Assembly (NCBI GenBank): GCA_031273455.1
Contig: JAISRZ010000089.1
Location: 1-64,000 of the forward strand
Direction: 5' to 3'
DNA: 64,000 nucleotides
DNA from: Deltaproteobacteria bacterium
Lineage (GTDB): Bacteria; Desulfobacterota; Desulfarculia; Adiutricales; Adiutricaceae
The translations under genes were made by a program, and so were the position numbers. This document shows positions 27,095 to 34,925 of the stretch, in pieces. A model generated the notes under the pieces. That model was not told where the DNA came from. It saw nothing but the letters and a program-made list of their open reading frames with translations, and did not search any database. How positions within the stretch are numbered: position 1 is the first letter of the stretch; the number at the start of each line of letters is the position of its first letter.

Positions 27095-28021
27095 GTGTTT
27101 AGACCCTCACCCCAACTAACATTACTCCCAGACAAGGCCCCAGATAAGGCCCCTTTACCCCTTAATCTAGCGGGCCAAGAGTTTACGGGGGAGACCTTTA
27201 AAGGCCTGGATTTTTCCCAAGCGATTTTAACCGAGACCCGCTTTAGCGACTGTCATTTTATTAATTGCGTTTTTACGGGAGCCGATTTAACCGGGGCCCA
27301 GATGGTCGGCGGGGCCATGGAAAGCTCTTTACTGAACGATCTGACTTGGCCGGGCGGGGAGCTTTACAACTTTATCTTAGGCGATTCGCCCATTATCCGG
27401 GCCAATCTTTCTCGGACCTTTTTTTTAAACGTTAAGTTCCTGAATAAAGCCGGTTTGGTCCAGGTCAACTTAACTAAGGCCTTTATCCAGAAGTGCGAAG
27501 GCATGGGACTGGTTATTGAGTCTTCCGACTTAACTGGGGCCATTATCCGAGACTCTAACTTTAGCTCTTTAGTTATTAAAAACTCTAACTTAACTAGGCT
27601 ATTAACTTACGGGCTCATTAGCCCCAACTTCAAAGCTCTTGGGTTGGATCTGACCCAAGCCGCCTTTTGGAGGGCGGACCTTAGCCGGGCCGTTTTAACC
27701 GGGGCCACCTTAAACCAAGCTAAGTTTATGGAAAGTTTGTTAATCGAGGCCGATTTAAGTAAGGCTTTGGCCAATAAAGCGATTTTCCAAGGGTCAAATC
27801 TGACCCGGGCTAACCTAACAGGCCTCAAGGCCCAACTGGCTGACTTTTCCCGGGCCATCTTAGCGGAAGCCCAGCTGGAGGAAGGCGACTTCCGCTTGGT
27901 CAACCTACACCGAACCTTAGGTCTACCCAAGGACCATTTAACCGCGGACTTTACCGGGGCCAGACCCACGGATCCGCGTTTGGCCCGGGCGGAGGGGTTC
28001 ACCGCCGGTCAAGCTAAATAG
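27095..28021 (+). CDS. Pentapeptide-repeat protein of the T6SS cassette
   Basis: The gene encodes 308 residues, nearly all A(D/N)Lxx pentapeptide repeats (TGADLTGAQMVGG, ADLSRAVLTGATLNQAKF, ANLTGLKAQLADFSRA). Such proteins fold as a regular four-sided helix, and the resemblance to the C-terminus of the preceding DUF2169 fusion suggests the two arose by duplication or act as partners. GTG start at 27095 lies two bases after the upstream stop, so translation is coupled. A role as accessory adaptor is inferred from position; T6SS gene sets with DUF2169, DUF3540 and DUF4150 often include a pentapeptide gene. Confidence 0.85.
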   Translation: MFRPSPQLTLLPDKAPDKAPLPLNLAGQEFTGETFKGLDFSQAILTETRFSDCHFINCVFTGADLTGAQMVGGAMESSLLNDLTWPGGELYNFILGDSPIIRANLSRTFFLNVKFLNKAGLVQVNLTKAFIQKCEGMGLVIESSDLTGAIIRDSNFSSLVIKNSNLTRLLTYGLISPNFKALGLDLTQAAFWRADLSRAVLTGATLNQAKFMESLLIEADLSKALANKAIFQGSNLTRANLTGLKAQLADFSRAILAEAQLEEGDFRLVNLHRTLGLPKDHLTADFTGARPTDPRLARAEGFTAGQAK

Positions 28022-28042
28022 GGCGCCGGCGAGAGGAGAACG

Positions 28043-28324
28043 GTGATTTTTAAAATGGTTTTGACCGTGGTTGGGGTCTTGGCCTTAACCCTCGCTCTAA
28101 CCGCGATTTTGACGATTGTTTTATCCTTAATCATTAACCAAATCCGGTCTCGGCGCTTTCCGAAACCTCGGGACCCGGTCTTCTTTAAGCTGGATCGCCC
28201 CAGCGAGGCCCCCGAGCCACCGGACCTTTACCCGGACCTTCCGGATCGCTACTTAGAGCCGCCCGAGCGGTGGTTAGGGCCTAATAGGGGTTGGCCCACT
28301 TTTAAAAACCCCAAAAGAGGATAA
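28043..28324 (+). CDS. Small single-pass membrane protein in the T6SS operon
   Basis: A 93-residue protein with one hydrophobic helix (about residues 4-31, MVLTVVGVLALTLALTAILT) followed by a basic RSRRFPKPR stretch and a proline-rich tail (RPSEAPEPPDLYPDLPDRY). It would sit in the inner membrane with the tail in the cytosol by the positive-inside rule. GAGGAG lies before GTG at 28043. No family recognised. Its place inside the effector-loading cassette suggests an accessory role, for example anchoring or immunity, but this is inference. Confidence 0.65.
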   Translation: MIFKMVLTVVGVLALTLALTAILTIVLSLIINQIRSRRFPKPRDPVFFKLDRPSEAPEPPDLYPDLPDRYLEPPERWLGPNRGWPTFKNPKRG

Positions 28325-28390
28325 CCAACCTTTTGTCAGGCGTTAATCCATCTTTATCCCGCGTCGCGGGCTAACAGTTTTAAGGTAATT

Positions 28391-28981
28391 ATGAGCCTAG
28401 CTTTAAACATCGCGGATTATCCCGCTTACGAAACCGCCGAGGTCCTCGCCCGGGAAGGGGACTGGTATCGTCTTTTGGCTCATGGCTTAGTCATTAAGGC
28501 CATTAAAGCCTATTCTTGCTTAATTGAGCCGGAAAAAGGTGATTTAGTCTCTTACCAAGAGTTGGCTTTGGGTAACTTTATCCTGGCCATCTTAATCCCG
28601 GGCCAATCGCGCGCGGATACGGCCACCTTAGCCTTACCCGAGCGGACCACGGTCTTAGGGGAAAATATCGCCGTCTTAACCGACAACCTCGATCTAAGCG
28701 CGACCAACCTCAACGCTAAGACCGCTCGGGTCTTTTGGTCGGGGCTTTGGTTGCGGCTAAACTTCACCCTTCGCCATCAAGTCTCGCGCAAGGTCGTCTC
28801 TTTAGTTGACCGCCTCTTTAGCCGCGTCAAAACCAGCCAACAAGAAAGCGAGCTTACGACTATTAAAGCCGATCGACTTAAGATTTGCGCCAGTAAAACT
28901 TTGGACGTCAAATCCGAGAGGTTAGATCTTAAGGCCGCTAAAACCGTCAAGATCGATGGTCAACTGATTGAGTTAGGGTAA
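28391..28981 (+). CDS. DUF3540-like T6SS-associated protein
   Basis: A 196-residue protein with a beta-rich N-terminus (EGDWYRLLAHGLVIKAIKAYSCLIEPEKGD, then GNFILAILIPGQS) and a C-terminal repeat-like beta segment ending TVKIDGQLIELG. The overall layout and end match DUF3540, a small protein typically encoded between DUF2169 and DUF4150 genes and probably part of the spike-tip assembly. Here it sits in exactly that place, six bases before the DUF4150 gene. The C-terminal ending resembles the last turn of the VgrG needle (NGAIINLG), which would suit contact with the spike. Confidence 0.8.
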   Translation: MSLALNIADYPAYETAEVLAREGDWYRLLAHGLVIKAIKAYSCLIEPEKGDLVSYQELALGNFILAILIPGQSRADTATLALPERTTVLGENIAVLTDNLDLSATNLNAKTARVFWSGLWLRLNFTLRHQVSRKVVSLVDRLFSRVKTSQQESELTTIKADRLKICASKTLDVKSERLDLKAAKTVKIDGQLIELG

Positions 28982-28986
28982 GGCTT

Positions 28987-29403
28987 ATGTTCGCTCTAAC
29001 TAACTCTGGGGGCTTAGCCATGAGTAACGCCCCTGACGTTTGTAAAGTCCCAAGCCCGGGTGGGTTAATCCCCACGCCCTTTCCCAATATGGTCCAATTG
29101 ACCATGGCCGACCCGAGCGCGATCTGTAAAAAAGTTTTCATCTGTGGGTCCCCGGCTTTAACGGTTAAATCCAAGTTCCTTTTGTCCTCCGGCGATGAGG
29201 CCGGGGTCGGCGGGGGCGTGGTCTCCGGTAAGTTCATTGGCCCCGCCCAGTTCGTACCTTTGGCCGGTAGCTCCAAGGTCAACTTTGAGGGGGCCAAAGC
29301 CGTCATGATGACCGCCCAGACCCAGCACAATGGGTCGGCCAACTTTAATACCTTAGGTTTGGTTTCCCTGGGGGGCCAGACTAAGGTCCTGGTGGCTAAA
29401 TGA
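28987..29403 (+). CDS. DUF4150 PAAR-like spike-tip protein
   Basis: A 138-residue protein of the DUF4150 PAAR-like family: an N-terminal NAPDVCKVPSPGGLIPTPFPN segment, CKKVFICGSPAL, SSGDEAGVGGGVVSG and a final TQHNGSANFNT stretch. PAAR-like proteins cap the VgrG trimer and sharpen the tip. There is no C-terminal toxin extension, so it would act as a bare tip or carry a separate effector. Two possible starts are present (28987 and an internal ATG at 29020 giving MSNAPDV); the second fits where the family usually begins. Its stop overlaps the start of the second tssC by four bases. Confidence 0.85.
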   Translation: MFALTNSGGLAMSNAPDVCKVPSPGGLIPTPFPNMVQLTMADPSAICKKVFICGSPALTVKSKFLLSSGDEAGVGGGVVSGKFIGPAQFVPLAGSSKVNFEGAKAVMMTAQTQHNGSANFNTLGLVSLGGQTKVLVAK

Positions 29404-30869
29404 GCTTAGGCCAAGCCATAGCCGTTAATGGCCCCTTTTTCGGGCCCATTGGCCCGGGGCCAGTCTCTGACCCCAAGGCTCCCTTTATCTTCAGCCCGGG
29501 GGAAAAAATGGGCTTAGGTTTAGCCATCAAGTTCGCCTTAAAGGCCGATCCGCCTTTGCCTTTAACTGGGCCTTTGGTGGACGTTTTATTGGCCGAGATC
29601 GACCAAAAACTTTCCGCCCAGCTGGACGAGATCTTGCGGCACGAAACATTTAGGGCTTTGGAGCGCGTCTGGCGGTCTTTGGCCTTTTTGGTTAGCCGGG
29701 TGGATTTCGCGGAAAATATCCAAGTTGAGTTCTTAAACCTCAGTAAAAAGGACCTTTTGGACGACTTTCTCGATAGCCCGGAAATAAGCGGCTCCGGCCT
29801 TTACCGGTTAGCTTACGTGGCCGAGTACGGCCAGTTCGGGGGTCAGCCTTTGGCCGCCCTGGTCACGGATTACGCGCTTAGCGACTCCTTTGACGATTTA
29901 CGGCTCCTATCGAGGGCCGCGGAATTAGGGGCGGCCATCCACGCCCCCTTTCTCTTGGCCGCGAGCCCAGCCTTTTTGGGCCTCCAATCCTTCGCCGAGC
30001 TGGACCAGATAGCCGAGGTTAGCTCCATCTTTCGCCGAAAATCTTTAGCTCGCTATGGGGCCTTACGGGCCGAGGAAAACTCGCGCTATTTAGCCTTATT
30101 GTGGCCAGGCTTTTTATTGCGGGCCCCTTATAGGCCCTTAATGGTTAAATCCTTTAACTACGAGGAAACGGCCCTAAACCCTAAGACCGATTACCTCTGG
30201 GGCTCGGCGGCCTTCCCTTTAGCCGCGGCCATGGCCGATAGCTTCGCTAAATACCGTTGGAGCGTCAACATCACCGGCGAAGGCGGCGGTGGGTTGGTTA
30301 CGGGTCTCCCCACAGCCCCGATGGCCTCTTTAGGCCCCAAAGCCCAGCGACTTAGTTTAGAGTACCTAGCTTCCGAAAACTTGGAGTTCGCCTTAGCCGA
30401 AGAGGGTTTAATCACCTTAGTGGCCAAAAAAGAGCCCGGGGAGGCGGTCTTCTATTCCGCGGCCTCGGTTTTAAAACCAAAAATCTTTTCCACCGGCCAA
30501 AGCGGAACCAAAGCCTCTTTGGATCACCTTCTATCGACCCAGCTCCCGTATCTGATGCTCATTAACCGTTTAGCCCACTACCTAAAGGTCCTGCAACGGG
30601 AGCGTTTAGGCTCCTTTAAGAGCGCCGCGGACTTAGAGTCGGAATTAAACCAGTGGCTTAACCGCTTGGTGACTGACATGGATAACCCCGAGCCTTTGGC
30701 TCGGGGCCGTCATCCTTTGCGACGCGGGAAAGCCACGGTGGAGGAGGATCCCGATCGCCCGGGGTGGCGTCGGGTTGGTTTAACCGTCAGGCCCCACTTT
30801 AAGCGCTTAGGGGCCAGTTTTGATCTTAGTTTAACCGGGCGCTTGGAAAAACTGGATTGGGGTTCTTAA
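29400..30869 (+). CDS. Second TssC-like sheath protein (ImpD-like)
   Basis: A 489-residue TssC homologue with the same blocks as copy 1: FRALERVWRSLAFLV, SPEISGSGLYRLAYVAEYGQFGGQP, APFLLAASPAF, LPYLMLINRLAHYLKVLQRE and LTVRPHFKRLGASFDLSL. The N-terminus differs, with a proline-glycine-rich start (GPFFGPIGPGPV), and there is no second tssB. Some T6SS loci (imp of Rhizobium, Agrobacterium) also carry two tssC-type genes, one of which partners TssB, so the arrangement has precedent. The role of the extra copy is unknown; it may be a baseplate-proximal or minor sheath component. It lies between the PAAR-like gene and tssE, four-base overlap with the former. Confidence 0.9.
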   Translation: MSLGQAIAVNGPFFGPIGPGPVSDPKAPFIFSPGEKMGLGLAIKFALKADPPLPLTGPLVDVLLAEIDQKLSAQLDEILRHETFRALERVWRSLAFLVSRVDFAENIQVEFLNLSKKDLLDDFLDSPEISGSGLYRLAYVAEYGQFGGQPLAALVTDYALSDSFDDLRLLSRAAELGAAIHAPFLLAASPAFLGLQSFAELDQIAEVSSIFRRKSLARYGALRAEENSRYLALLWPGFLLRAPYRPLMVKSFNYEETALNPKTDYLWGSAAFPLAAAMADSFAKYRWSVNITGEGGGGLVTGLPTAPMASLGPKAQRLSLEYLASENLEFALAEEGLITLVAKKEPGEAVFYSAASVLKPKIFSTGQSGTKASLDHLLSTQLPYLMLINRLAHYLKVLQRERLGSFKSAADLESELNQWLNRLVTDMDNPEPLARGRHPLRRGKATVEEDPDRPGWRRVGLTVRPHFKRLGASFDLSLTGRLEKLDWGS

Positions 30870-30873
30870 CGAT

Positions 30874-31284
30874 ATGCGTTTACGACTATTGGAGCGGCTG
30901 GAGCTTTTAAGCCAAGGAGCCCCGGTTAGCCCGAGCCCCAAGCCGGAGACCTTGGTTAAATCCCTCGCTAGCCACCTTTCCGCGATTTTAAGCTCCCGTC
31001 CCATGAGCTCTTTAGCCGCGGAAGGGTATGGGTTACCGGACCCTTTGGCCTTTGAGGCCGAAACCGGCCCGGAAGGGTTACGGGAGTTAGAAAAGGTCTT
31101 GGCCGCGACCATTAAAAAGTATGAGCCGCGTTTATTAAACCCTAAAGCCACTTGTCGGCCCCAAACCGAGGACCTTAACCACCTGGTTTTCACCATCACC
31201 GGGGATTTGGGCCCATTAGGCCCCGGAGAGGTGGCCCTAACGGCCCGCTTAAGCCCGGATGGGCGGATCCAAGTCAGTCGTTAA
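30874..31284 (+). CDS. tssE: T6SS baseplate protein TssE
   Basis: A 136-residue gp25-like protein. The N-terminus LLERLELL, the LVKSLASHLSAILSSRP helix, the EGYGLPDP motif and the KYEPRL segment are family marks. TssE is part of the baseplate wedge and starts sheath assembly. It is encoded four bases after the second tssC and 12 bases before tssF, the normal baseplate order. Length is normal. Confidence 0.92.
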   Translation: MRLRLLERLELLSQGAPVSPSPKPETLVKSLASHLSAILSSRPMSSLAAEGYGLPDPLAFEAETGPEGLRELEKVLAATIKKYEPRLLNPKATCRPQTEDLNHLVFTITGDLGPLGPGEVALTARLSPDGRIQVSR

Positions 31285-31296
31285 GGAAAAACTTCT

Positions 31297-33000
31297 ATGC
31301 TAACCGCGGACTATCGCCACGAAATGAGCCTTCTATTGGCTAAGGCCCAAGAGTTTGGGGAGGCTCATCCGGAGTTGGCCCCGTGGCTCGGGGCTAGAGG
31401 CGCGGATCCAGACGTGGAAAGGCTTTTAGAAGGGGTGGCTTATTTAGCCGCCACCATCCAAGGCCAATTGTCCGAAGGGTTTCCCGAGCTGGCCGAGTCT
31501 TTGTTGGACATCCTTTTCCCCCAGTTAAGCTACGCATTACCGGCCATGACCTTAATCCGCTTTCTCCCGGCCCCGGGCTTTTCCGAGGCTATCTTCGCCC
31601 CCAAGGGCTCCATGGTGGCCTCGATCCCCCTGAACTCGGCCCGGGCCCAGTTCGCGGTGACGACGGATGTCCCCATTTGGCCGGCCCATATCTCGGGGGC
31701 CAGACTCGTCTCCAGCCCTGGGTCCCCTGGGGTTTTGGAGCTTAAAGTGAGCGCCATCGCCCCATTAGGCTCGTTTTTACAAGATAGCTTAGCCATCCAC
31801 TTGGCCGGGGACCTCGGCGAGGCCGCGAACCGCCGGGATCTCCTTTTAAATAACGTTAAAGCCGTGGAAATAGTCTCCGGTTCCCTTAACTTGACCTATG
31901 GCCCTGAGGCCATTAGCCCCTACGGCTTAGAGCCCGAAGGTTCCGTAGGGGCCAGCGCGGCCTTAGGTTACGGGCTGATCCGGGAGTACTTCGCCTTTCC
32001 GGAAAAGTTTCTCTTTGTCCGGCTTAACGGCTTAGGGCCTTTAAAAAACTCCCGGGAAAACGGTTTCGCGGTCCGTTGTTATCTAAAAAACCCCCTTAAA
32101 AGGCCGCTAGCGGTCAAGGCGGAGTATTTTCTATTAAACGTGGCCCCCGCGGTCAACCTTTTTAACCGCTCGGCCCACCCGGTTAACTTAGACCATCGCC
32201 AGGAGGAGTATTTGATTAGGCCACAAAAAAGCGAGGGCGAAAAGCTGGCCATCCAAAGGGTGGCCAAGGTCACCGGGGTGACGAGCTCCGGTCAAGAGCG
32301 CGTCTACCAGCCTTTCACCGGGTTTGGCCTTCCGGACAATCGGGGTCGCTACGCCACCCACCGCTTAGGCGAGGGCCTAGAGGATGGGGCCATGTACTTA
32401 AAGGTCATCTACCCCCAATCCTTAACGCCCCCAGAGCCGGAAACTTTGTCCGTGGAATTGCGTTGCCATAACCTGGGGCTGACCGACTTTTTACGGGCTG
32501 GCGACATCTCCCAACCCACCGAGCGCTCCCCGGCCATGGCCGTTTTTGGGAACATCTCGGCCCCCTCTAAAGTTTGTCCGCCGCCGAGCGCGGAAGGGGT
32601 CAGGTGGCGGATTTTATCCCACTTGCATTTAAGCTTAGGCCCTTTAACCAGGGCCGCGAGTTTACGGGATCTTTTAGCTCTTTACGCCCCGCCTGACGAT
32701 CCTGATCCGGCCCGGAAAGCCGGCGTTTTAAACCGAATTGGTTCCATAACGAACCTTACCGCCGAAACCATGGAGGCCTTTGTCCGGGGTTGGCCCATTC
32801 GCGGGCGAAAATTAAGTTTAGCCGTGGACGGCTCAAAGTTCGCCTCACCCGGGGAGATCGGTTTGTTTGGCGACGTTCTGGAAAGGTTTTTAGCCGGGTT
32901 TTTGCCTTTAAACTCCGGCCTTTCTTTAAGTATTCTCGACACGAACTCCCAGGAGGCTCGCTCATGGCCGATCCGGCTTGGCTCGAAAAGAGTTCTTTAA
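31297..33000 (+). CDS. tssF: T6SS baseplate protein TssF
   Basis: A 567-residue TssF/ImpG/VasA protein. The conserved opening (YRHEMSLLLAKAQEFGEAHPELAPWLG, then DPDVERLLEGVAYLAA and FPELAESLLDILFPQLSYALPAMTLIRF) is unmistakable. It builds the baseplate wedge with TssG and TssE. Its end overlaps the tssG start by 37 bases. AAGG precedes ATG at 31297. No defect seen. Confidence 0.95.
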   Translation: MLTADYRHEMSLLLAKAQEFGEAHPELAPWLGARGADPDVERLLEGVAYLAATIQGQLSEGFPELAESLLDILFPQLSYALPAMTLIRFLPAPGFSEAIFAPKGSMVASIPLNSARAQFAVTTDVPIWPAHISGARLVSSPGSPGVLELKVSAIAPLGSFLQDSLAIHLAGDLGEAANRRDLLLNNVKAVEIVSGSLNLTYGPEAISPYGLEPEGSVGASAALGYGLIREYFAFPEKFLFVRLNGLGPLKNSRENGFAVRCYLKNPLKRPLAVKAEYFLLNVAPAVNLFNRSAHPVNLDHRQEEYLIRPQKSEGEKLAIQRVAKVTGVTSSGQERVYQPFTGFGLPDNRGRYATHRLGEGLEDGAMYLKVIYPQSLTPPEPETLSVELRCHNLGLTDFLRAGDISQPTERSPAMAVFGNISAPSKVCPPPSAEGVRWRILSHLHLSLGPLTRAASLRDLLALYAPPDDPDPARKAGVLNRIGSITNLTAETMEAFVRGWPIRGRKLSLAVDGSKFASPGEIGLFGDVLERFLAGFLPLNSGLSLSILDTNSQEARSWPIRLGSKRVL

Positions 33001-34112
33001 TCGCCGATCTCGCCCAGTCCCCTGGGCGGTTCGCGTATTTTCAGGCCATTAAGCTTTTGATCTTAACCCGGGGGCTAGATTTCCTCAAACCCACCGATTT
33101 TTTGGAGACGGGTTTAAATATCCGGGCTAGCTCCACCTTAGCCTTCGCCGGTTCCGATCTAGTGGAGTTTAAAGCCAACGACCCTTCTAGCCCCTCCGCG
33201 GCTCTGTACAACCTAACGGTCTCCTTTTTCGGGCTTTACGGGGCCGCCTCGCCTTTACCGCCTTTATATGGGCGGACCGTCTTAACGGAAGCCTTGGCCG
33301 ATGGCCAGGCCATTCGGGAGTTTTTGGACTTACTGGCCGCCCCCTTTTACCGGCTTCACGTTTTAGCCCACTTCCATAACCAGTTGTCGGCCCGGCTTAG
33401 CGAGCTAGAGGATCCGGCGGGGCTAAATATCTTACGCGGTTTAATGGGCTGGGCCCCGGACAGCGGCCCAGATGACGTTAGGCCGATTGACGTTAGGCCT
33501 CTTGGCCAGAGGGCCAACGGTTTACGGTTAGAGGGGTTACGGCCTGGGGGTTTAGCCTTATGGGCTCGGCGCTTAAGACCGGCGGCTGGCTTAAAAATCT
33601 TCTTGGAAAGCTCTTTAGGTTTAGAAGTGACCTTAGAGCCCTTCGCTCCCCGGAGCGTCCCCATCCCCTTAGAGGCTAAGGTCCGTTTAGGCGAGCCGAC
33701 TAGCCCCAAACTGGGGGAAGGGGTCATTATCGGCTCTTATGTCTTAGACATTAGAACCAAATTCAATTTGCGTTTACAACCTCCAGACCCGGAAACTTAT
33801 CGCCAGTTACTGCCAGGCGGGGCCAAAAGAGCCCTGGCCGAAAGCCTGATCCAAGCTTACGCCCAAGAGCCTTTGGCCTATGAGTTTATTTTAAAATACC
33901 GACCCGGCGTTAAAGAGGCTTTAAGTTTAGGCCAAGAGCGGGGTCTGGGTTTAGAGACCTTTTTAGCCCCGAGGGCGGCTGAGACTTTAACCGTCTACTC
34001 CGCCGCGACTCCCTCTGATCCGGTAAGAGATCTAGAAGACGATCCGTTTTTAAGCTCTCTTGGTCGCCCCCCCAAAGCGGCCTCCGCGCCCAACTCTGGG
34101 CTTAGGAGTTAG
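32964..34112 (+). CDS. tssG: T6SS baseplate protein TssG
   Basis: A 382-residue TssG/ImpH/VasB protein. The family start (FAYFQAIKLLILTRG), the VSFFGLYGAASPLPPLYG motif, the FYRLHVLAHFHNQL segment and the C-terminal FNLRLQPPDPETYRQLLPGG all match. The ATG at 32964 is chosen because AGGAGG lies just upstream and the family begins here; a longer in-frame start at 32790 lies inside tssF and would add an arginine-rich stretch without homology. TssG joins TssF and TssE in the wedge. A short repeated DVRP segment near residue 175 is the only oddity. Confidence 0.94.
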   Translation: MADPAWLEKSSLIADLAQSPGRFAYFQAIKLLILTRGLDFLKPTDFLETGLNIRASSTLAFAGSDLVEFKANDPSSPSAALYNLTVSFFGLYGAASPLPPLYGRTVLTEALADGQAIREFLDLLAAPFYRLHVLAHFHNQLSARLSELEDPAGLNILRGLMGWAPDSGPDDVRPIDVRPLGQRANGLRLEGLRPGGLALWARRLRPAAGLKIFLESSLGLEVTLEPFAPRSVPIPLEAKVRLGEPTSPKLGEGVIIGSYVLDIRTKFNLRLQPPDPETYRQLLPGGAKRALAESLIQAYAQEPLAYEFILKYRPGVKEALSLGQERGLGLETFLAPRAAETLTVYSAATPSDPVRDLEDDPFLSSLGRPPKAASAPNSGLRS

Positions 34113-34133
34113 GGTCTGACGGGACCAACGCCC

Positions 34134-34916
34134 ATGAAACTATTTTTAACCCTCATAACGGGCTTACTTTCCTTAAGCTTAACCGCTTGCGGGCCTAAAT
34201 CGGCTAACCCCGAGCCCTTACCGCCCACCCCGGCGGAGACGGTGGAGACCATTAACTGGGCTTACGCCCCTTTGGCCATTCGTTTGGGGATTTTAGCCGA
34301 TCCCATCTTAAACGAGGTCATTGGCGGGTCCACCAGTTTAGCGGTTTGCCTTTATCAGTTAAGCGAGCTTTCGGCTTTAACTACCTTAAGCCAAAGCCGC
34401 GAGGGGTTAATCAGTTTATTGACTTGCGCCCCGACCTTAGCTGGGGCGGTCAGCTCGGATAGGCTCTTAGTCCAACCCGGGCAAAAGATGGATCTGACTT
34501 TGGACCGCTTGGAAAAGACTCGCTATTTAGCCGTGGTGGCCGGTTATCAAGATTTAAGGCCCGTAAGCTCGGTCGCTTATTTACCCATTCCCATTGAGGA
34601 AGATAGTCATTGGCTCTTTTTTAAACGCTATCAACCCCAACGGCTGGAGGCCTGGTTGGTTTTAAAAAGCCAAACCGCCCAGTTGTTCTATAAGACCCCC
34701 AGCGATTACGGTCGTTTGGCCAAAGATTTAACCGTCCCGGAGCCTAAGCGCGGGCCAGACCCGAAACTTCCGCCCAAAGACCTTAATCCGGTCGTCCTCA
34801 AACCGGACCTTTTCCCCACAAGAACCGTGGGCCGGGCGGCGCGGATTGTCCCGGACCCGCGAAAACAAAGCCCGGATCCCAATCCTTTAGTTTTTCGCCC
34901 CACCGCCCCGCGCTAG
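34134..34916 (+). CDS. tssJ: T6SS outer-membrane lipoprotein TssJ
   Basis: The gene encodes 260 residues, with a signal sequence and a lipobox LTAC (C19), so the mature protein is anchored in the outer membrane by lipidation (lgt is at 57131). The middle (INWAYAPLAIRLGILADPILNEVIGGSTSLAVCLYQLS, QPGQKMDLTLDRLEKTRYLAVVAGYQ) matches TssJ/VasD, which binds the periplasmic end of TssM. It is longer than usual because of a proline- and lysine-rich tail of about 60 residues with unknown role. Confidence 0.92.
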   Translation: MKLFLTLITGLLSLSLTACGPKSANPEPLPPTPAETVETINWAYAPLAIRLGILADPILNEVIGGSTSLAVCLYQLSELSALTTLSQSREGLISLLTCAPTLAGAVSSDRLLVQPGQKMDLTLDRLEKTRYLAVVAGYQDLRPVSSVAYLPIPIEEDSHWLFFKRYQPQRLEAWLVLKSQTAQLFYKTPSDYGRLAKDLTVPEPKRGPDPKLPPKDLNPVVLKPDLFPTRTVGRAARIVPDPRKQSPDPNPLVFRPTAPR

Positions 34917-34925
34917 GAATAGACC

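Noticed and set aside
32790-32963. N-terminal extension of TssG
   Set aside because: It lies inside tssF, is arginine-rich without homology, and a strong AGGAGG supports the later ATG.
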